NCBI GenBank assembly: GCA_052034005.1
Contig: JBPOJB010000003.1
Span: forward strand, 97,982-161,981
From: JAAYDI01 sp052034005
GTDB lineage: Bacteria; Planctomycetota; Planctomycetia; Pirellulales; Pirellulaceae
Direction of reading: 5' to 3'
DNA length: 64,000 nt
Position numbers and translations under genes: made by a program. Below the pieces are notes generated by a model. It was not told where the DNA came from, searched no databases, and saw nothing but the letters and a program-made list of their open reading frames with translations. Each line of letters begins with the position of its first letter. The first letter of the stretch is position 1. Shown piece by piece: positions 44,445 through 52,947 of the stretch.

Positions 44445-45458
44445 GTGAATCCACGCATCACGCCGCGCGAACGCGTCTGGCAGGCCATCCGGCACGAGCA
44501 GCCGGACATCGTTCCCTACCAGATCAACATGACCATCCCCGCGCGCGCCAAGCTCGAAGCGCACTTCCGGACGTCGCACCTGGACGACCTGCTGGGCAAC
44601 CACGTGGCGCGGTACAAATCGAGGCTGGAGTACGTGCCGTGCGCCGAGCCCGGCATGTTCCTCGACGAATGGGGCGTCGTCTGGAACCGGACTGTGGACC
44701 AGGACCTCGGGGTGCCGGCCAACCAGGTGCTTCCGGAGCAGGATCTCGGCCCGCTGGTCATGCCCGACCCCTTGGACCCGCGCCGCTACGCCGGCCTGCC
44801 GGCCTTTTTCGCCGCCCATCGCGACCGGTTCAAGCTCTTCTCGGTCAGCTTCTCCCTGTTCGAGCGGGCCTGGACCCTGCGCGGCATGGAATCGCTGATG
44901 ACCGACATGGCCGAGGCGCCGGACTTCGTCGAGATGCTCCTCGATCGAATCCTCGCCTGGAATATGACCGTACTTGGCCAGATGCTCGAGCACCCGTTCG
45001 ACGGCGTCCTGTTCGGCGACGACTGGGCCCAGCAGCGCGGGCTGATGTTCGGCCCCCAACGCTGGCGCCAGCTGATCAAGCCGCGGGTCGCCGCGATGTA
45101 CCGGCTGGTGGCGGACGCCGGCAGGGCGGTCGTCATCCATTGCTGCGGCAAGGTGCAGGAGCTCTTCCCCGACCTGATCGAGATCGGCGTGCAGGTGTTC
45201 AACCCGTTCCAGCCGGAAGTGATGGACCTCAACGAGATGAAATCGCGCTATGGCGACCGGCTGGCCTTCTACGGCGGTGTCAGCATCCAGCGCCTGCTGC
45301 CGTTCGGAACCCCGCAGCAGGTCCGCCAGGAAGTGCGCCGGTTGATGGACGAACTGGGGACGGGAGGCGGCCTGATCATCGCGCCGTCGCACGAGATGCC
45401 CGGGGATATCCCGTTGGATAACATGCTGGCACTGATCGAGACTGTGCAAGGGCAATGA
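44445..45458 (+). CDS. Uroporphyrinogen decarboxylase/MtaA superfamily protein
   Basis: A 337-residue TIM-barrel protein of the UroD superfamily, start GTG 44445 behind AAAGGG. The N-terminus TPRERVWQAIRHEQPDIVPY is the superfamily opening, where true HemE has a different conserved motif; VIHCCGKVQELFPDLIEIGVQVFNPFQ and FYGGVSIQRLLPFGTPQQVRQEVRRLMDELG correspond to the metal/cobamide-type end. This suggests a methyltransferase-like or unknown decarboxylase role, not haem synthesis. Its stop overlaps the ATG of a following frame (ATGA at 45455), although the TolB-like gene probably starts later. These UroD-like proteins are abundant in planctomycetes near sugar-handling genes. Confidence 0.85.
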   Translation: MNPRITPRERVWQAIRHEQPDIVPYQINMTIPARAKLEAHFRTSHLDDLLGNHVARYKSRLEYVPCAEPGMFLDEWGVVWNRTVDQDLGVPANQVLPEQDLGPLVMPDPLDPRRYAGLPAFFAAHRDRFKLFSVSFSLFERAWTLRGMESLMTDMAEAPDFVEMLLDRILAWNMTVLGQMLEHPFDGVLFGDDWAQQRGLMFGPQRWRQLIKPRVAAMYRLVADAGRAVVIHCCGKVQELFPDLIEIGVQVFNPFQPEVMDLNEMKSRYGDRLAFYGGVSIQRLLPFGTPQQVRQEVRRLMDELGTGGGLIIAPSHEMPGDIPLDNMLALIETVQGQ

Positions 45459-45508
45459 CGGCGCACCCTCGGCCACACGCCGCTCGGTCGCGCGTTAGAA
45501 TGGACCGC

Positions 45509-46423
45509 ATGAAACAATCCCTGACGAAGATCCTGTGCGCCGCGACCTGGTGCCTGGGCGTATCGGCCCTGCTGGCGGCGCGCCTGGCGGCGTCCGGCAG
45601 CACGGCCGACGACGCGGAGCTGATTGTCTTCTCCAGCAATCGGTCGGGTCCCTGGCGGATCTGGAGCATTCGGCCCGATGGATCCGCGCTGCGGGAACTC
45701 ACCCAAGCCGGCCCCGACGAGCAGGATGTGGATCCCGTCTTCAGCCCGGACGGGAAGTCGATCCTCTTCAGCTCCACCCGCGGCGGAACGGTCGGCGTCT
45801 GGCGTATGACGCGCGACGGCGCGCGGCCGCAACGGATCTGCGACGGCGATCAGGCCGAATGGTCGCCCGACGGCAAGCAGATCGTGTTCCGCCGCGCGGA
45901 GCAGATCTTCGTGCGCGAGCTGGCCACGGGCCAGGAACGGCGCATCAGCCCCGCCGATTGGCCGCACTGCTCCGGCCCGGCCTGGAGCCCCGACGGTACG
46001 CGCATTGCCATGGCCTGCCGCTGGGATGCCGGCAACGCCATCTTCCTGCTGGATCCGGCGGGCGAGGCCCCCACCCGCGTGTACGACAAACAGGGCGCAT
46101 GCGAGCCGCATTGGTCGCCCGACGGCACGCGGATCGTCTATGAAACCGAGACGCATATCGCGACCGTCGCCCCGGACGGGACGAAGAACCGACCGGTGAC
46201 CTATTTCGGCGGCGTGCAGCGCTACGGGCGGTTCAGCCCGGATGGGAAATCGATCATCTACTGTCAAGGCGCTTCCGAGCGCGGCCCGTGGGAACTTTAC
46301 ACGATCCCGGCCCAAGGCGGCACGCCCCGGAAGCTGACCGAAGGGGGTTCCGACATGAGCCCCGACTGGCATGAGGCGGCCCCCGGCGGTTCTTCTGCGA
46401 GAAGCCCCACGCGGAGTGAATGA
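45509..46423 (+). CDS. Exported TolB-like WD40/PD40 beta-propeller protein
   Basis: A 304-residue exported protein. The start ATG 45509 gives a signal peptide (MKQSLTKILCAATWCLGVSALLAARLAAS); ATG 45455, overlapping the preceding stop, would add 18 arginine-rich residues. Six or so PD40 repeats follow, seen as FSSNRSGPWRIWSIRPDGS, FSPDGKSILFSSTRGGT, WSPDGKQIVFRRAEQ, WSPDGTRIAMACRWD, WSPDGTRIVYETET and FSPDGKSIIYCQGAS. This is a TolB-like propeller, without the N-terminal TolB domain. Such proteins bind partners in the periplasm or at the surface. It ends 3 bases before the next gene. Confidence 0.85.
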   Translation: MKQSLTKILCAATWCLGVSALLAARLAASGSTADDAELIVFSSNRSGPWRIWSIRPDGSALRELTQAGPDEQDVDPVFSPDGKSILFSSTRGGTVGVWRMTRDGARPQRICDGDQAEWSPDGKQIVFRRAEQIFVRELATGQERRISPADWPHCSGPAWSPDGTRIAMACRWDAGNAIFLLDPAGEAPTRVYDKQGACEPHWSPDGTRIVYETETHIATVAPDGTKNRPVTYFGGVQRYGRFSPDGKSIIYCQGASERGPWELYTIPAQGGTPRKLTEGGSDMSPDWHEAAPGGSSARSPTRSE

Positions 46424-46426
46424 CAC

Positions 46427-49400
46427 ATGTGGAGACTCAAGCAAGGCCCTCGCGAAAGAGGAGCCGCCCGGAAGAAGGCTGCCATCGCCATTGCGTTCCT
46501 GTGGATCGCCGCGGGGCCCGGTGGCGTGACCATGCCGACCATCCGAGCAGACCCGGCGCCCGACCGGCCCGATACCTGCCTCTTCGACACGGGCGCGGGA
46601 TCGCCCGCGCCGTTGAGCGCCGCGGAGTTGACGTCGAGAACCGGCTGGAGTGCCGTGCCGGAAGACCACCTCGCGCATCGGTTCCGCGGCGACCTGGTGC
46701 TCTGCAATGACCGCCTGACCATGGTCCTGCGGCGCGCTGGGGGCGGCGTGGAAATCTACAGCCGGACGGCGACCGCTCTGCCGCTGCGCGCGGTGGTCGC
46801 GCCGTGGGCCGCGCCGGGTGACAAGCCGCCCGCGCTGGAGGCCGTACAGGTTCTCGAAAACAACCCCGGCACCGTCCTGCTGGCCGCGACATTCCGGTCG
46901 CCCGGCGGCGTGACCTGCCCGCTGCGATGTCAGCTTGCCGCAGGCCAATGCACTGTGGAGTTCCAGGCGGGCGAGGGCACGCACGGGCTGCTGGTGCAGT
47001 GTCCCGCGCGCTACGTGATCGTTCCCGATTTCTTCGGCAACGACATGGTCTTCGGTCCGGACCTGGCGACGCGGCCGCGGCTGCGACTGCCGGCCGAGAA
47101 CTTCTGCATCGGCCTGTCGGGCCAGGGCTCCGCCGCCGTCATGTGCGTGTGGCAGTCGAGCACGCAGCAGGCGACGGCGGTGGCGTCGGGGCCGGCGGCT
47201 CCCGGCGTCCTGCAAAGCGCGGGCGCGGGAACGCGCCTCTGCGGTTGGGAGATCCAGGCCGCCCGGGACCAGAAGGTCTGGGTCGCCTGCCTGGAGTGCG
47301 AGGGGTTCTGGCACGAGCAGGCGCTGCCGGCCGATGCGGCCGGCGCGCCGACGGCGCTGGACTGGAAGCCGCCGTTTGCGGCCAAGTGGCGCGCCGACCT
47401 GCTCGAGGACCACGGGGCCGCGCAGTCCTGGTTCTTTCGTGACCCGGAGGATGATGCGGCGGCCGGGCAGGCCGCGACGGACGGCGGCTCGGCCGACCAC
47501 CCGTGCTGCTTCGAGTCCGGTCGCGCGCTGGTCCGCCTGCCTGGCACTCTGCAGACGGCCGCCGACCGACCGTCGCTGCTGGTCTATGCCCTGGACCGCT
47601 GTCGGACGACGCCGCTGACAACCTATTGTCCGATCGACATCCTGCGAAACACGCTGGGCGTTGGCCCCTGCGAGTACATCCTCCAGACCGAAGGGTTGGC
47701 TTCGGATGCCAATCCCACGCCGGACCATGTGATGACGTGGGTCGAGCAGCAGTTCAGCCGCAAGAGGCAGGAGAAAGCGGCCGAGGAGATCCGCGAGCTG
47801 CTCGACCAGATGGTGGCGCACGTGGAACGTGTGCAGGCGCGCATTGAACGGTATGGCAGCCTCGCACGCGAGAGCTGCGACCTGTGTGGGCAGCCGGCGG
47901 GCGAGCAGTCGGTGAGCGCCGACGTCGCCGCGCTGCGGTCGATTGGCGAATCGATCGATCGTCACGCGGCGGGCTTCCTCCGCCGGAGACCGGCGCCGGC
48001 GGCGCGTGCCGGGCAGTTGGCCGCACAGGTCGCAGACCTGACCGGCCGGAAGGACGGCGCGGCGGCCTGTGCACAGCTGGGGATGGAACTCCGCGCGATC
48101 GGCGCGGACGCGGATCGCACGCTGGCCAACTGCCGCATGGCCGGGCGGTGGCTGTGGCAATCGGCCGCCATGCTCTCCGAGGATGCGCCGTCCCAGGCGT
48201 CGCTGGCCGCGGCGGTCCAGGCCTGCGCCCGGAAGATGCTGGAAATTGGGAAGAACCTGTTCGCCAACGCCGGCTTCGAAGAAGGTCGCGATCTGTGGCG
48301 AATGGATGTCGGCGGCGCGACGGTCGGCCGGTTCACGGTGGACGCTCAGGACGCGGGAGCCGGCCGATACAGTGCGTTGTTGAGCCTGGGCGCGGTGGAC
48401 CAGTGGGGTATCCAGTTCGGGCAGTGCATGGATGCGGTGCAGGTAGGTCGGACCTGCACATTCGCGGTGCTGGCCAAGAGCGTCCACGGGCCGGTGGTGC
48501 TCCGTTTGGAGATCGAGCGTCGCGGCGCGCCGTACGACCGGGCCGCGGCGAGCGAGCAGTTCACGGTCACCGCGGACGCCTGGACCGAACTGCACGTCAC
48601 GTTCCGGGTGCCGAAGCCCTTCCCGCAAGGATGGTTCGCATACGTCAGCTGTGATCAGCCGGATTCCCAGGTTCGGCTCGACATGTTCCGGCTGTACGAG
48701 GGCGAGTATGTGGCCTGGGACGAGATGGCGGCGAGCGAGCCGTTGGCGGCGGAAGTACGCCTGTTCGATACGGGTCGCGTCTCGGCGTCGCCGCTGCCGT
48801 GCGATGCGGTCCGCGAGTGTGCCGGCTGGACCCCAGTGCCGCATGACACCACGGATCATGCATTCCGTGGTGACGCGGTGTTGGCGAACAATCGCCTGGC
48901 GGTGGTGCTGCGCCGGGGCGCGGCGGGGGCGGACCTGTATGCGATCAGCGCCGACCGCGCCGCGTTCTGCGCGGTGTTGGGCCCGGCGGACAGCTCGTCG
49001 GAAGCCGCATTGACGTCGGTGGCGGTTGTGGAGAACGGGCCGGGCGAAGTGGTCGTCGAGGCCGGTTTCCGATTGCCGGGCGGGGCGACGGGCGGCTTGC
49101 GCTATGCGCTGGAGATGGGCCAGTTGTACGTCCGGACGGAGCCGTCCGCAGCGTCGCCGGTCGCGGCCGTGAGCATCGAGGCTCCTTGCCGCTTCGTCGT
49201 GCTGCCCGACTTCTTTGCCGACGACATCGTCGTGGACGCAGCACGGCTGCAGGTCGACTCGGCGGAGCTGCCCAGCGAGAACTTCCTTCTGCGGATGCTG
49301 CCGGGCGGGGATGCCATCGTCATGAGCGTGACGGCGTCGCGCGATGAAGACGCCCGGATCGAGCTTTCCGGATCACCGCGCGACGCGGGCGGGCGTTGGA

Positions 49401-50497
49401 TCACCCGCAGTTCGCTCGCGTTCGGCCAGGGCGGCCGGGTCTGGGTCGCCGTCCTCGCCGCTCCGGGCATCTGGCACGAACGGGACATCGCGCACGAGGA
49501 GGCGGATCAGATCATTCCGCTGGAGTGGCACATGCCGTTTGCGGCCCAGTGGCGCGTCGACTGGAGCCGCGCGGACCATCTGACGGACAGTTGGGAGATG
49601 ATCGCCCAGAAGGACGACGGCCAGTTCGAGAAATACGGCTGGGCCGACGCGCCGAGCCTCATCCCGCGCGACCGATCGCGCTGGACGACCGTCTTGGGAA
49701 CGTTCTCCTATCCCTGTTGGCTGGATACGGCTGGGCGGGGCTACGTTCAACCGTTGGGGCGCGTGGAGCAGTTCATCGGGCCGGCCGTGATCTATCCCAT
49801 CAAGCGGGTGCCGGCGACCCCGTTGGACGTGTTCACCGTCGTAGACGTGGTGCGCGCCACGCTCGGGGTGGGCCCGTGCGAATACATCCTGGACGTGGAG
49901 GGCCAGGGCTCCCAGTACCGCGGGTGCGCCACCTGTGGGATGCGCGATGCGCTGGCGGCCATCTACGGCCGCCACCAGCAGAAGCAGAAGCGGGACGAGA
50001 TCGAGCAGATCCTGCGGGATGTGGTTGTCTTTGTGGAGCATATTCGAGGCCGGATCGACGACTACGTGGCGTTCGGCCACGAGCTGCTGGCGTACCTGGA
50101 CCGGCAGAAGCAGGACCGGCCTGAGCTTGCGGAGCTGATCGGCGAGTTCGAGGCACTGGCGCGTTCGATCGACGAGCATGTCCAGGCGCGGCGCGCCCGC
50201 ATCAAGACGCCCGGGTATGTGATGGACTTGACAGACGAGTTCCGCCGCACGCTCCTGGACTACGACGGCGATGACGCGCTGAGTCGATGCAACGCGATCA
50301 CGCATGCCGTCGTGGAGGTGGGGGGGAACCAGGACGAGTTGGTGGGGGAGTGCCGGATGGTGGTCAAGGCGCTTCGTCAACGGGCGGGCTTGGCGGTGGC
50401 TCGAGAGCCGCGCGCGGCGGAAATCGCCGGCGAGATCCGCCGCCGCACGCAGCAAGTGCTTCGCAATCCCGCGGTGCACGAATCGGCCAGGCATTGA
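46427..50497 (+). CDS. Large exported protein of unknown function with internal duplication and a central carbohydrate-binding-like domain
   Basis: A 1356-residue protein with a hydrophobic N-terminal segment (AAIAIAFLWIAAG) that looks like a signal. It consists of two homologous halves. Repeat 1 begins LFDTG at residue 52 and has TLGVGPCEYIL at 409; repeat 2 begins LFDTG at 779 and has TLGVGPCEYIL at 1145, an offset of about 730. Shared blocks include RFRGD/AFRGD with LVLCND/AVLANN, VLRR, IVPDFFGND/VLPDFFADD, and LPAENF/LPSENF. Each beta-rich half is followed by a long helical tail. Between them, about 614-775, lies a jelly-roll-like CBM4/9-type domain (NAGFEEG onward). I recognise no family for the repeats. 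It sits in the sugar-related run. Confidence 0.85.
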   Translation: MWRLKQGPRERGAARKKAAIAIAFLWIAAGPGGVTMPTIRADPAPDRPDTCLFDTGAGSPAPLSAAELTSRTGWSAVPEDHLAHRFRGDLVLCNDRLTMVLRRAGGGVEIYSRTATALPLRAVVAPWAAPGDKPPALEAVQVLENNPGTVLLAATFRSPGGVTCPLRCQLAAGQCTVEFQAGEGTHGLLVQCPARYVIVPDFFGNDMVFGPDLATRPRLRLPAENFCIGLSGQGSAAVMCVWQSSTQQATAVASGPAAPGVLQSAGAGTRLCGWEIQAARDQKVWVACLECEGFWHEQALPADAAGAPTALDWKPPFAAKWRADLLEDHGAAQSWFFRDPEDDAAAGQAATDGGSADHPCCFESGRALVRLPGTLQTAADRPSLLVYALDRCRTTPLTTYCPIDILRNTLGVGPCEYILQTEGLASDANPTPDHVMTWVEQQFSRKRQEKAAEEIRELLDQMVAHVERVQARIERYGSLARESCDLCGQPAGEQSVSADVAALRSIGESIDRHAAGFLRRRPAPAARAGQLAAQVADLTGRKDGAAACAQLGMELRAIGADADRTLANCRMAGRWLWQSAAMLSEDAPSQASLAAAVQACARKMLEIGKNLFANAGFEEGRDLWRMDVGGATVGRFTVDAQDAGAGRYSALLSLGAVDQWGIQFGQCMDAVQVGRTCTFAVLAKSVHGPVVLRLEIERRGAPYDRAAASEQFTVTADAWTELHVTFRVPKPFPQGWFAYVSCDQPDSQVRLDMFRLYEGEYVAWDEMAASEPLAAEVRLFDTGRVSASPLPCDAVRECAGWTPVPHDTTDHAFRGDAVLANNRLAVVLRRGAAGADLYAISADRAAFCAVLGPADSSSEAALTSVAVVENGPGEVVVEAGFRLPGGATGGLRYALEMGQLYVRTEPSAASPVAAVSIEAPCRFVVLPDFFADDIVVDAARLQVDSAELPSENFLLRMLPGGDAIVMSVTASRDEDARIELSGSPRDAGGRWITRSSLAFGQGGRVWVAVLAAPGIWHERDIAHEEADQIIPLEWHMPFAAQWRVDWSRADHLTDSWEMIAQKDDGQFEKYGWADAPSLIPRDRSRWTTVLGTFSYPCWLDTAGRGYVQPLGRVEQFIGPAVIYPIKRVPATPLDVFTVVDVVRATLGVGPCEYILDVEGQGSQYRGCATCGMRDALAAIYGRHQQKQKRDEIEQILRDVVVFVEHIRGRIDDYVAFGHELLAYLDRQKQDRPELAELIGEFEALARSIDEHVQARRARIKTPGYVMDLTDEFRRTLLDYDGDDALSRCNAITHAVVEVGGNQDELVGECRMVVKALRQRAGLAVAREPRAAEIAGEIRRRTQQVLRNPAVHESARH

Positions 50498-50595
50498 ACG
50501 TGGGGCGGGTGGCGGGCCGACGCAAGTCGCCCTGCGCACGGCGACCGGCCACTGGACTGGTGGTCGGTCGGATGACGATCCTGAAGGAGGCCAGC

Positions 50596-51471
50596 ATGAC
50601 GATTCGACGGGCGCTGGGGTGGCTTGTCCTGTGGAGTGTTCTGGGCGGCGGTTGCCAGCGGCGCGTGGAGCCGGAGCCCGCGCGGCATCCCGTGTCCGGC
50701 GCTCCAGCCGGGATCTCGACGAAGTCCGGGCTCGACATGGTGCTCATCCCCGGCGGCGAGTACATCATGGGGGACGAGCAGGGCGAGGAGGACGAGCGGC
50801 CGGCCCACGCCGTGCGGGTCGGGCCGTTCTACATGGACGTCTGCGAGGTGACCCAGGCGTCGTTCCAGGCGATGATGGGCCGCAACCCGTCGAAGTGGGT
50901 TGATGCGTCGAGGCCGGTGGACCGCATGAGTTGGTATGCGGCCGTCCAGTACTGCAACATGCGCTCGACGCGCGAAGGCTTGCAGCCCTGCTACGACTTG
51001 GAGACGCTGCAGTGCGATTTCGCGGCCGACGGCTATCGGCTGCCGACCGAGGCGGAGTGGGAGTATGCCTGCCGGGCGGGCTCCTCCACGCGCTACGCGT
51101 TTGGTGACGACGCCGGCCTGCTGGCCGACCGCGCCTGGTTCAAGGCGAACAGCGGCGGCAAGACGCACCCGGTGAAGCAGAAACCGCCCAACCCCTGGGG
51201 GCTCTACGACATGCACGGGAACGTGGCCGAGTGGTGTCATGATCGCTACGCCGACGGCTATGAGGCCGGCGCACCGCAGACGGACCCGACCGGACCGGAA
51301 TCGGGCGAGGATCGGGTTCTGCGTGGCGGGAGCTGGAAGACGAGCGCGGAGGGTTGCCGGTCTTCAGCGCGGGACTTCGCGGCCCCCGGGCTGGCAGACA
51401 CCTGTTTCGGGTACGAGGCGTTCGGGTTCCGGTGTGTGCGTCGTGCTCGCGATCGAAATGCGGGCCCATGA
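50596..51471 (+). CDS. FGE-sulfatase (SUMF1) domain lipoprotein
   Basis: A 291-residue protein. AAGGAGG sits 6 bases before ATG 50596. The N-terminus MTIRRALGWLVLWSVLGGGC ends in a lipobox, so it is probably a lipoprotein. The body is the formylglycine-generating-enzyme fold: MVLIPGGEYIMGDEQGEEDERPAHAVRVGPFYMDVCEVT, then RPVDRMSWYAAVQYCN, RLPTEAEWEYACRAG, DMHGNVAEWCHD and VLRGGSWKTSAEGCRSSAR. True FGE activates sulfatases by oxidising a cysteine and needs two active-site cysteines late in the domain; most bacterial paralogues lack them and act as ligand-binding or unknown proteins. No sulfatase lies in this window. Confidence 0.88.
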   Translation: MTIRRALGWLVLWSVLGGGCQRRVEPEPARHPVSGAPAGISTKSGLDMVLIPGGEYIMGDEQGEEDERPAHAVRVGPFYMDVCEVTQASFQAMMGRNPSKWVDASRPVDRMSWYAAVQYCNMRSTREGLQPCYDLETLQCDFAADGYRLPTEAEWEYACRAGSSTRYAFGDDAGLLADRAWFKANSGGKTHPVKQKPPNPWGLYDMHGNVAEWCHDRYADGYEAGAPQTDPTGPESGEDRVLRGGSWKTSAEGCRSSARDFAAPGLADTCFGYEAFGFRCVRRARDRNAGP

Positions 51472-51578
51472 TGGCTCATCTGTGCAGGTTGGTCTAAAAT
51501 GGACCCGTGTCGGCCGCGCCGTGGGCTGGTCGACCGCAGCGCACGATCAGGTTCAAAGGGAGAAGGGAGCTGGGAACC

Positions 51579-52928
51579 ATGTCTTCACGTTATTCGCGAC
51601 GCAGGTTTCTCTCGCAGACTGCAGCTTCGGCCGGCGCGGCCGCCTTGGCGACGCTCTCGGGCGCGCCGCACGTGCTGGGACATCCTCTGACTCCAGACAA
51701 GCTGCGGGTGGCCGTGATCGGTGCGGGCGGGATGGGCGGCTACAGCGTCGGCTGTGCGTTGAGCGAGCAGCTGGTCGCGCTGGTCGACGTGGACGACAAC
51801 ACGATTGCCAAGATCATGCGCGACACGGTCCGCGATCAGGCGGCGCCCAGGATCTTCCATGACTACCGCAAGATGCTCGACGAGTGCCATGGGGATCTCG
51901 ACGTGGTGCTCATTGCCACCCCCGATCATCATCATGCGCCGGCCGCAATCCGCGCGATCGACTGCGGCAAGCACGTGTTCTGCCAGAAGCCGCTGGCCCA
52001 CAACATCGCGGAGTGTCATGCGTTGGCCCGGGCGGCTCGCGAGAAGGGCGTGCTGACGCAGATGGGCAACCAGGGGTATTGCGGGGAGGGGATTCGCCGG
52101 GTGGCCGAATACGTGGCCGCCGGCGCGATTGGTACCGTTACCGAGACCCACACGCTGCTCGACCGCAACTTCGGCGGCACGGGCGGCCGACCGCCGGCCA
52201 AGCCGGTGCCGGCCGGCCTGCACTGGGACGAATGGATCGGCCCGGCGCCCTATCGCGACTACCATGACGGCCTGCATCCCTTCTCGTGGCGCGATTGGAA
52301 GGCGTTCGGCACCGGCACCATTGGTGACATGGCGTGCCATCGGCTGGCGTACCCGTTCCTGGCGCTGCGGCTGTGGGAGGTGAAGAAGTACAGCGTCGAG
52401 TGTCTTCACACGACCGGCGGCAGCGACGAGAAGTACCCGCAGGACAACGTGGTCTGTTACCACATCCCGGCCCGCGAGGCGTTTCCTGCCTGCAAGTGCT
52501 ACGTCTACGATCACGCCGAGCTGCGCCCGGACGTGATGAAGGAGCTGGAGCGCAAGTACGGGGTGGAATGGTCGGAGGCCACCTTGTTCGTGGGGACCAA
52601 GGGATATCTCAAGAACGACGCGCGCATGATTCCCGACGCGGACCATGACCAGTTCCCCGCTCCGCCACGGACGCTCCCGCGCGCCAAAGCGCACGGGCCG
52701 ATCGAGGAGCTCTACGTGTGCATTCGCGAGGGCGGTACGCCCGTCTCGAATTTCACCGATGCGGGCGGCCCGCTCACCGCTATGGCGCTGGCCGGATACC
52801 TCGCTCAAATGGCCGGCGCCGGCAGCGTCATCGAGTGGGATGTCGACTTGATGCAATGCACCAACAAGCCCGAAGTCAATGCCTTCGTGCGGCGGGAATA
52901 CCGTAGCGGGTGGGAAGTGAGCGTGTGA
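51579..52928 (+). CDS. Tat-exported Gfo/Idh/MocA family oxidoreductase
   Basis: A 449-residue oxidoreductase with a textbook Tat signal (SRRRFLSQTAASAGAAALAT near residue 6). The Rossmann part is RVAVIGAGGMGGYSVGCAL, then LIATPDHHHAPAAIRAIDCGKHVFCQKPLAHNIAECHALA: the usual EKP is QKP here. The C-terminal half has WDEWIGPAPYRDYHDGLHPFSWRDWKAFGTGTIGDMACH. The Glu-to-Gln change precedes the conserved lysine and is common in this planctomycete subfamily. A likely SD AAGGGAG lies upstream of ATG 51579. The gene ends the co-directional run; its neighbour beyond is convergent, 19 bases away. Substrate unknown. Confidence 0.9.
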   Translation: MSSRYSRRRFLSQTAASAGAAALATLSGAPHVLGHPLTPDKLRVAVIGAGGMGGYSVGCALSEQLVALVDVDDNTIAKIMRDTVRDQAAPRIFHDYRKMLDECHGDLDVVLIATPDHHHAPAAIRAIDCGKHVFCQKPLAHNIAECHALARAAREKGVLTQMGNQGYCGEGIRRVAEYVAAGAIGTVTETHTLLDRNFGGTGGRPPAKPVPAGLHWDEWIGPAPYRDYHDGLHPFSWRDWKAFGTGTIGDMACHRLAYPFLALRLWEVKKYSVECLHTTGGSDEKYPQDNVVCYHIPAREAFPACKCYVYDHAELRPDVMKELERKYGVEWSEATLFVGTKGYLKNDARMIPDADHDQFPAPPRTLPRAKAHGPIEELYVCIREGGTPVSNFTDAGGPLTAMALAGYLAQMAGAGSVIEWDVDLMQCTNKPEVNAFVRREYRSGWEVSV

Positions 52929-52947
52929 GGGCTCACGGCGGCGCAGC

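Noticed and set aside
44445..45458. Assignment as true haem-pathway hemE
   Set aside because: The N-terminal active-site motif of HemE is missing and the context is sugar-related; UroD superfamily is as far as the evidence goes.
45269..48859. 1196-codon minus-strand frame
   Set aside because: Antisense to the UroD-like, TolB-like and duplicated-protein genes; biased composition and no motif.
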